Shown here in pieces: positions 60,005 to 64,000 of a DNA stretch of 64,000 nucleotides. This DNA comes from Pseudonocardia ammonioxydans (lineage in GTDB: Bacteria > Actinomycetota > Actinomycetes > Mycobacteriales > Pseudonocardiaceae), in the NCBI RefSeq assembly GCF_900115005.1, contig NZ_FOUY01000026.1:1-64000 (forward strand). The letters are read 5' to 3'. The translations under genes and the position numbers were made by a program. The notes under the pieces were generated by a model. The model was not told the DNA's origin. It saw only the letters and a program-made list of their open reading frames with translations, and did no database searches. The first letter of the stretch is position 1. Each line of letters opens with the position of its first letter.

Positions 60005-61104
60005 AGATCGTCGCGATCGAGGCGATCCCGTTCGCCGTGCCCTACCGCAAGCCGCTGCGCTTCGCCAGCGGCGAGGTGCACACCGCCGATCACGTGCTGG
60101 TCCGCGTGCACGCCGAGGACGGGGTCGTCGGCACGGCCGAGGCCCCGCCGCGCCCCTACACCTACGGCGAGACCCAGGCCTCGATCCGCGCGGTGATCGA
60201 CACCGTGTTCGCCCCGGAGCTCGTCGGGCTGTCGGTGTTCGACCGGGAGAAGATCCACGCGGTGCTCGACCGCACGATCGCCAACCCGGCCGCCAAGGCC
60301 GCGCTCGACATGGCGATCTGGGACGTGATGGGCCGCCGGCTCGGCATGCCGGTCACCGAGCTGCTCGGCGGGTGGACCGACCGGATGCGGGTATCGCACA
60401 TGGTCGGCTTCGCCCCGGACGACGTGATGGTCGCCGAGGCGCAGCGGATGCGCGACGAGCACGGCATCACCACCTTCAAGGTCAAGGTCGGCCGCCACCC
60501 GGTCTCGCTCGACACCCGGGCCTGCCGGGCGCTGCGCGAGGCGCTGGGCCCGGAGGTCGAGCTCTACGTCGACGGCAACCGCGGCTGGAGCACGGCCGAG
60601 GCCGCCCGCGCCCTCGACGAGATGGCCGACCTCGGGCTGACGCTGTCCGAGGAGCTCATCCCCGCCGACCAGGTGCTGGGGCGGCGCTGGCTGACCGGCC
60701 GCACGTCCATCCCGACGGTGGCCGACGAGTCCGCCACCCGGCCCGGCGAGGTGACCCGCGAGCTGCTCGACGGTGCCGCCACGATGGTCAGCATCAAGAC
60801 CGCGCGCACCGGTTTCACCAGCTCGCAGCGGGTGCTGCACCTCTGCGAGGGGCTCGGCGCCGAGGTCGTGATGGGCAACCAGATCGACGGCCAGCTCGGC
60901 ACCGCCTGCAGCGTCGCCTTCGGTGCCGCGCACCGGCATACCAGCACGCGCGCCGGGGAACTCTCGAACTTCCTGGACATGGCCGACGACCTGCTCGTCG
61001 AGCCGCTCCGGATCGCCGACGGGGAGCTGCGGGTCCCCACCGGCCCCGGGATCGGCGTCGAGGTCGACCCGGACAAGCTCGCGCACTACCGCACCGATTC
61101 CTGA
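60001..61104 (+). CDS. catB: Muconate cycloisomerase
   Basis: CatB cyclises cis,cis-muconate to muconolactone. The 367-residue enolase-superfamily enzyme has the KxK base pair Lys160/Lys162 in TTFKVKVG, metal ligands near Asp191 (YVDGNRGW), Glu217/218 (SEELI) and Asp242 (ADES), and Lys266 in SIKTAR. The GTG at 60001 overlaps the LysR stop. Length and residues fit muconate cycloisomerase; a chloromuconate enzyme is less likely given the neighbouring ben and cat genes. Confidence 0.92.
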   Translation: MKIVAIEAIPFAVPYRKPLRFASGEVHTADHVLVRVHAEDGVVGTAEAPPRPYTYGETQASIRAVIDTVFAPELVGLSVFDREKIHAVLDRTIANPAAKAALDMAIWDVMGRRLGMPVTELLGGWTDRMRVSHMVGFAPDDVMVAEAQRMRDEHGITTFKVKVGRHPVSLDTRACRALREALGPEVELYVDGNRGWSTAEAARALDEMADLGLTLSEELIPADQVLGRRWLTGRTSIPTVADESATRPGEVTRELLDGAATMVSIKTARTGFTSSQRVLHLCEGLGAEVVMGNQIDGQLGTACSVAFGAAHRHTSTRAGELSNFLDMADDLLVEPLRIADGELRVPTGPGIGVEVDPDKLAHYRTDS

Positions 61105-61131
61105 ACCGCACCACCACAGGGGAGACGACAG

Positions 61132-61980
61132 ATGAGCACCGAGACCGCCGCCACCGCCGCCGGCTCCGGCCGCAGCGCCACCGAGACGTTCCAGAAGAAG
61201 GTGCGCGAGGGCGGCGCGGCCGTCGACCACGCCCGGGTCGACGCGATCGCCAAGGACGCGCTGTCCGCGCTGCACGACGTCATCCGCAAGCACAAGCCGT
61301 CCTACGCCGAGTACGACGCGCTCAAGGCGTGGATGATCCAGGTCGGTGAGGACGGCGAGTGGCCGCTGTTCCTGGACGTGTTCATCGAGCACGTCGTCGA
61401 GGACACCGTCAACGCCGACCGCAAGGGCGCCACCGGCTCCATCGAGGGCCCGTACTACGTGCCGGACGCCCCGGAGTTCACCTCCGAGGGCACCCTCCCG
61501 ATGCGGGAGGACGAGGCCGGGACCCCGTTCCTGTTCCAGGGCACCGTGACCGATCTGGACGGCAACCCGCTCGAGGGCGCCCTGGTCGACTTCTGGCAGG
61601 CCGACGACGCGGGCTTCTACTCGCAGTTCGCCCCGGGCCTGCCGGAGTGGAACCTGCGCGGCGTCTGCCGCACCGGCGCGGACGGCACCTTCAAGATCCA
61701 CACGATCAAGCCGGCCCCGTACATGATCCCGCACGACGGCGCGACCGGCGCCTTCATCGAGGCGGCCGGCTGGCACCCGTGGCGGCCCGCCCACCTGCAC
61801 CTGAAGGTCTCCGCCCCGGGCAAGCAGCTGATCACCAGCCAGCTCTACTTCGAGGGCGGCGAGTACGTCGCCGACGACGTCGCCCAGGCGGTGAAGCCGA
61901 ACCTGGTGCTGCACCCGACCCCGGCCGAGTCCGGCTCGGGCGAGCAGGTCACCTACGACTTCGCGCTGGACCCCGCCTGA
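61132..61980 (+). CDS. catA: Catechol 1,2-dioxygenase
   Basis: CatA is the intradiol dioxygenase that opens catechol to cis,cis-muconate using Fe(III). The 282-residue chain has the N-terminal helical dimer domain, then GPYYVPDAPE near residue 107 and the iron ligands Tyr163 (GFYSQF), Tyr197 (PAPYMIP), His221 and His223 (RPAHLHL). GGGGAG lies eight bases before the ATG. Its TGA shares a base with the catC ATG. Confidence 0.95.
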   Translation: MSTETAATAAGSGRSATETFQKKVREGGAAVDHARVDAIAKDALSALHDVIRKHKPSYAEYDALKAWMIQVGEDGEWPLFLDVFIEHVVEDTVNADRKGATGSIEGPYYVPDAPEFTSEGTLPMREDEAGTPFLFQGTVTDLDGNPLEGALVDFWQADDAGFYSQFAPGLPEWNLRGVCRTGADGTFKIHTIKPAPYMIPHDGATGAFIEAAGWHPWRPAHLHLKVSAPGKQLITSQLYFEGGEYVADDVAQAVKPNLVLHPTPAESGSGEQVTYDFALDPA

Positions 61981-62267
61981 TGGCCGAGCGTTTCGCCGTC
62001 CGGATGGTGGTCGACCTGCCGACCGACATGGACCCCGACGCCAAGGCCGACCTGCTCGCCCGGGAGAAGGCGTTCTCCCAGGAGTGGCAGCGCTCCGGGG
62101 AGTGGGTGAGCATCTGGCGGTGCGTGGGCGAGTACGCCAACCTGTCCATCTTCGAGGTGCGCGACAACGCGCAGCTGCACGAGATCCTCTCGGGCCTGCC
62201 GCTGTTCCCGTACATGACGATGGAGGTCACGCCGCTCACGACGCACCCGTCGGACATCAAGGCCTGA
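61980..62267 (+). CDS. catC: Muconolactone isomerase
   Basis: CatC shifts the double bond of muconolactone to give 3-oxoadipate enol-lactone. The 95-residue protein has the family pattern: MVVDLPTDMDPDAKADLLAREK near residue 9, WRCVGEYANLSIFEV near 46, and LHEILSGLPLFPYMTMEVTPL near 67. The ATG overlaps the catA stop by one base (TGATG), so translation is coupled. A strong hairpin follows the gene. Confidence 0.95.
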   Translation: MAERFAVRMVVDLPTDMDPDAKADLLAREKAFSQEWQRSGEWVSIWRCVGEYANLSIFEVRDNAQLHEILSGLPLFPYMTMEVTPLTTHPSDIKA

Positions 62268-62281
62268 CCCGCAGACCGACC

Positions 62282-62322
62282 CGGCCGGGCCGTCCCGCGA
62301 GCACCGCGGGGCGGCCCGGCCG
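62282..62322 (+). terminator. Hairpin terminator of the cat operon
   Basis: CGGCCGGGCCG (62282-62292) pairs with CGGCCCGGCCG (62312-62322), and after one mismatch CCCGCG (62294-62299) pairs with CGCGGG (62305-62310) around AGCAC. It lies 15 bases after the catC stop. Confidence 0.85.
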
Positions 62323-62339
62323 TCGTCGTGTACGGGCCG

Positions 62340-62555
62340 TCAGTCGGGAGCCTCACAGACCAGCCCGAGCAGGGCCGCCGCGCCCGAGCCGTCGGCGCAG
62401 CCGGTCGACACACCGGCCCGCTCCACCCGCTGGCTCGCGTCCGCCGGCGGCGCGGGCGACACCGCGACCAGCAGCGCCGCACCGGCCAGCAGGCCCGCGA
62501 GCAGCACCCCGCCCAGCACGAACGCTCCCCCGCCTGCGTCGTCGTCCTCGCGCAT
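62340..62555 (-). CDS. Small membrane-anchored protein of unknown function
   Basis: The 71-residue protein has an acidic start (MREDDDAGG), one membrane segment at about residues 12-35 and a short outer part with two cysteines (STGCADGSG, LVCEAPD) that may form a disulfide. The ATG at 62555 has GAGGAGGGG seven bases upstream. It is divergent from the PadR gene and shares the tandem palindrome region, so the PadR protein may repress it. Confidence 0.6.
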   Translation of the reverse strand: MREDDDAGGGAFVLGGVLLAGLLAGAALLVAVSPAPPADASQRVERAGVSTGCADGSGAAALLGLVCEAPD

Positions 62556-62585
62556 CGTGTCCCCTCCTCGGAACTCCGGTGACAT

Positions 62586-62615
62586 ACTCCCATGGGGAGT
62601 ACTCCCCTGGGGAGT
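62586..62615. promoter_or_regulatory. Tandem palindromic operator for the PadR-like regulator
   Basis: Two 15-base palindromes touch end to end: ACTCCCATGGGGAGT (62586-62600) and ACTCCCCTGGGGAGT (62601-62615). They sit between the divergent small membrane gene and the padR gene, 18 bases before the padR ATG. A TATGGG hexamer overlaps the right edge. Tandem sites 15 bp apart suggest two repressor dimers on the DNA. Confidence 0.75.
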
Positions 62616-62632
62616 ATGGGAGGGTCCCGAGA

Positions 62633-63259
62633 ATGTCCCGAGGGCAGACGCCGACGACGACGTCGTACGCCACGCTGGGCCTGCTGGCCGTGCAGCCGTG
62701 GAGCACCTACGAGCTCACCAACCAGATCCGGCGCAGCCTCGCGCGGTTCTGGCCGCGCGCGGCGAGCAAGCTGTACGAGGAACCGCGCAAGCTCGTGGCG
62801 CTCGGGTACGCGACCGCCGAGACCCAGCACCAGGGCCGCAGGCGGCGCACCGTCTATGCGATCACCCCCGAGGGACGGCGTGCGCTCGCCGCCTGGCTGG
62901 CCACGACCGGGGCGCCGCCCGCGCTGGAGTCCGAGCAGCTGCTGCGGGTCTTCCTCGCCGACCAGGGCACCCGTCAGGACCTGCTCGACACCCTCGCCGC
63001 GACCCGGGCCTGGGCCCGCGAACGGGCCGTGGTCGACGCCGCGATCGCCCGCGAGCACCTCGGCGGCGGCCCGTTCCCGCAGCGCCTGGCCGTGAACACG
63101 CTGGTCGGGCGCTACCTGTCGGACATGTCCGAGGCCACCGAGCGCTGGGCCGACTGGGCCAGCGAGATCGTGCGCGACTGGCCCGACGACCTGTCCGAGC
63201 TGCCCGTGGACACCGACGCGCTGCAGATGATCGCCGACCGCGACCCGGCCGGCCGGTGA
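62633..63259 (+). CDS. PadR-family transcriptional regulator
   Basis: The 208-residue protein has the PadR winged helix (ATLGLLAVQPWSTYELTNQI near residue 13, then FWPRAASKLYEEPRKLVALGY and the wing RRRRTVYAITPEGRRAL) and a C-terminal helical dimer domain with ERWADWASEIVRDWP. PadR proteins repress phenolic-acid, drug-export or other genes until a ligand binds. The ATG at 62633 follows a purine-rich GGGAGGG. The adjacent tandem palindromes are its probable operator. It ends four bases before the convergent alcohol dehydrogenase gene. Confidence 0.88.
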   Translation: MSRGQTPTTTSYATLGLLAVQPWSTYELTNQIRRSLARFWPRAASKLYEEPRKLVALGYATAETQHQGRRRRTVYAITPEGRRALAAWLATTGAPPALESEQLLRVFLADQGTRQDLLDTLAATRAWARERAVVDAAIAREHLGGGPFPQRLAVNTLVGRYLSDMSEATERWADWASEIVRDWPDDLSELPVDTDALQMIADRDPAGR

Positions 63260-63263
63260 CCGG

Positions 63264-64000
63264 TCAGAGTCCGGTCATGTCGACCACGAACCGGAACCGG
63301 ACGTCGCCGCGGGCGAGCCGGTCCAGGGCCGCGCCGAGCCGGTCCGGTGGCACCACCTCGACATCGGCGGTGATGCCGTGTGCCGCGGAGAAGTCGAGCA
63401 TCTGCCGGGTCACCGGCACCCCGCCGGAACCGGTGCCGACGATCCGCTTCTCCCCCACCACCAGGTCCATCGGGTCGATCGTCAGCGGCTCCGGCGGGAT
63501 GCCGACGAGGGCATAGGTGCCGTCCACGGCCAGCACCCGCAGGTAGGGAGCGAGGTCGACCGCCACACCGGTGGTGTCCAGCATGAGATCGACGCTGCGG
63601 AACGCCGCCGCCATCGCGTCGGCGTCCCGGGTGAGCACGACGTCGTCGGCGCCGAGCGCGAGTGCCGCGTCCCGCTTGGCCGGGCTGGTCGTGAACGCGA
63701 CGACCCGGGCGCCGAGCGCGCGGGCGTACTTGACCGCCAGCAGCGGCGCGGCAGCCGCCGGGTCGAGCGTCTCGGGCAGGACGTAGGTGAAGTACCGGTC
63801 GACGACGATGTGGGTGGAGAACCCGCCACGCGTCGTCCCGCCCAGGTGCGGGTCGAGCCCGCCGTAGGTCAACGTCGGGAACGTCTTGCAGGCGTTCTCC
63901 CGGCCCTGCCGGCAGGCCGAGCAGCGCCGGCACGAGCCGATGATGTTGCCCACCGCGACCCGCTCCCCCGGCGAGAGGTCGTCCACGGCCGACCCGACCG
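63264..64000 (-). CDS. Zinc alcohol dehydrogenase, CAD/YahK-like, partial and with internal deletion
   Basis: The 5' end lies beyond base 64000; about 245 residues are visible. GERVAVGNIIGSCRRCSACR and the later Cys form the structural zinc site, and the C-terminus (DFSAAHGITADVEVVPP, GDVRFRFVVDM) matches cinnamyl-alcohol-dehydrogenase-family enzymes such as YahK. Around 63730-63745 the sequence passes from AAAAPLL straight to AVKYARALGARVVAFTTS, whereas relatives have about 32 residues between these points, including the GxGGxG loop that binds NADP(H). The deletion keeps the frame. The protein is probably inactive or does not bind its coenzyme normally; an assembly error is possible. Confidence 0.75.
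   Translation of the reverse strand, partial: VGSAVDDLSPGERVAVGNIIGSCRRCSACRQGRENACKTFPTLTYGGLDPHLGGTTRGGFSTHIVVDRYFTYVLPETLDPAAAAPLLAVKYARALGARVVAFTTSPAKRDAALALGADDVVLTRDADAMAAAFRSVDLMLDTTGVAVDLAPYLRVLAVDGTYALVGIPPEPLTIDPMDLVVGEKRIVGTGSGGVPVTRQMLDFSAAHGITADVEVVPPDRLGAALDRLARGDVRFRFVVDMTGL

Noticed and set aside
1-64000. tRNA, rRNA or other structural RNA genes
   Set aside because: No tRNA-like cloverleaf or rRNA segment was recognised by eye in the short gaps; a tRNAscan or Rfam run could still find a small RNA.

Overview
The window is very GC-rich, with short intergenic gaps, many GTG starts, stop/start overlaps of the GTGA or ATGA type, and many -10-like hexamers 6-8 bases before a start codon (leaderless transcripts). 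Gene content (benzoate/catechol catabolism, an actinobacterial proline dehydrogenase fusion, a VirS/MymA-like locus, LAL and PadR regulators) fits an actinomycete. Pseudonocardiales, for example Pseudonocardia, is the most likely placement; that is inferred from style and gene content, not from a marker gene. I see no rRNA, tRNA, CRISPR array, transposase or phage gene.

Layout. 1-10.5 kb: the end of an HpaB-type aromatic hydroxylase, NhaA, then central sugar metabolism (Entner-Doudoroff edd-eda facing a ROK regulator, galactokinase, glucose-6-phosphate dehydrogenase). 10.5-14.4 kb: a cobalamin operon (bluB-cobT fusion, cobL, cobM). 14.5-29 kb: small accessory genes and regulators (YchJ/SEC-C protein, CoA transferase, DUF4188 protein, TetR-acyltransferase pair, BisC-like molybdoenzyme, DinB-LysR, MarR-MFS, OhrR-like regulator, nucleoside deaminase, baeRF-like protein). 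29.4-34.1 kb: an isoprenoid/carotenoid-type operon (polyprenyl synthase, methyltransferase, CrtU-like oxidoreductase, Rieske protein). 34.2-38.7 kb: an AraC regulator divergent from a Baeyer-Villiger-type monooxygenase, a short-chain dehydrogenase and an alpha/beta hydrolase, resembling mycobacterial virS-mymA. 38.7-54 kb: a PQQ-dehydrogenase-like lipoprotein, mtnA with a convergent class II aldolase, an FAD dehydrogenase, a CBS protein, PutA, a GDSL esterase, a PIG-L deacetylase and a LAL regulator. 54-62.3 kb: benzoate degradation, with benA-benB-benCD on the minus strand and lysR-catB-catA-catC on the plus strand, sharing one control region. 62.3-64 kb: a PadR regulator with a tandem palindromic operator and a truncated-looking alcohol dehydrogenase that runs off the window.

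How it works together. BenA/BenB with the BenC part of the fusion oxidise benzoate to its cis-diol, the BenD part makes catechol, and CatA, CatB and CatC carry it to 3-oxoadipate enol-lactone; the later steps and a benzoate transporter are not in the window. G6PDH, Edd and Eda form an Entner-Doudoroff route.

Most notable: the reductase and diol dehydrogenase of benzoate degradation are fused into one 924-residue protein with a GntR-type FCD ligand-sensor domain between them. Other unusual points are a symmetric hairpin found twice at gene ends, where one copy supplies the stop codons of two convergent genes; 15- or 18-bp tandem repeats inside or beside at least seven genes; and a zinc alcohol dehydrogenase lacking its Rossmann glycine loop.
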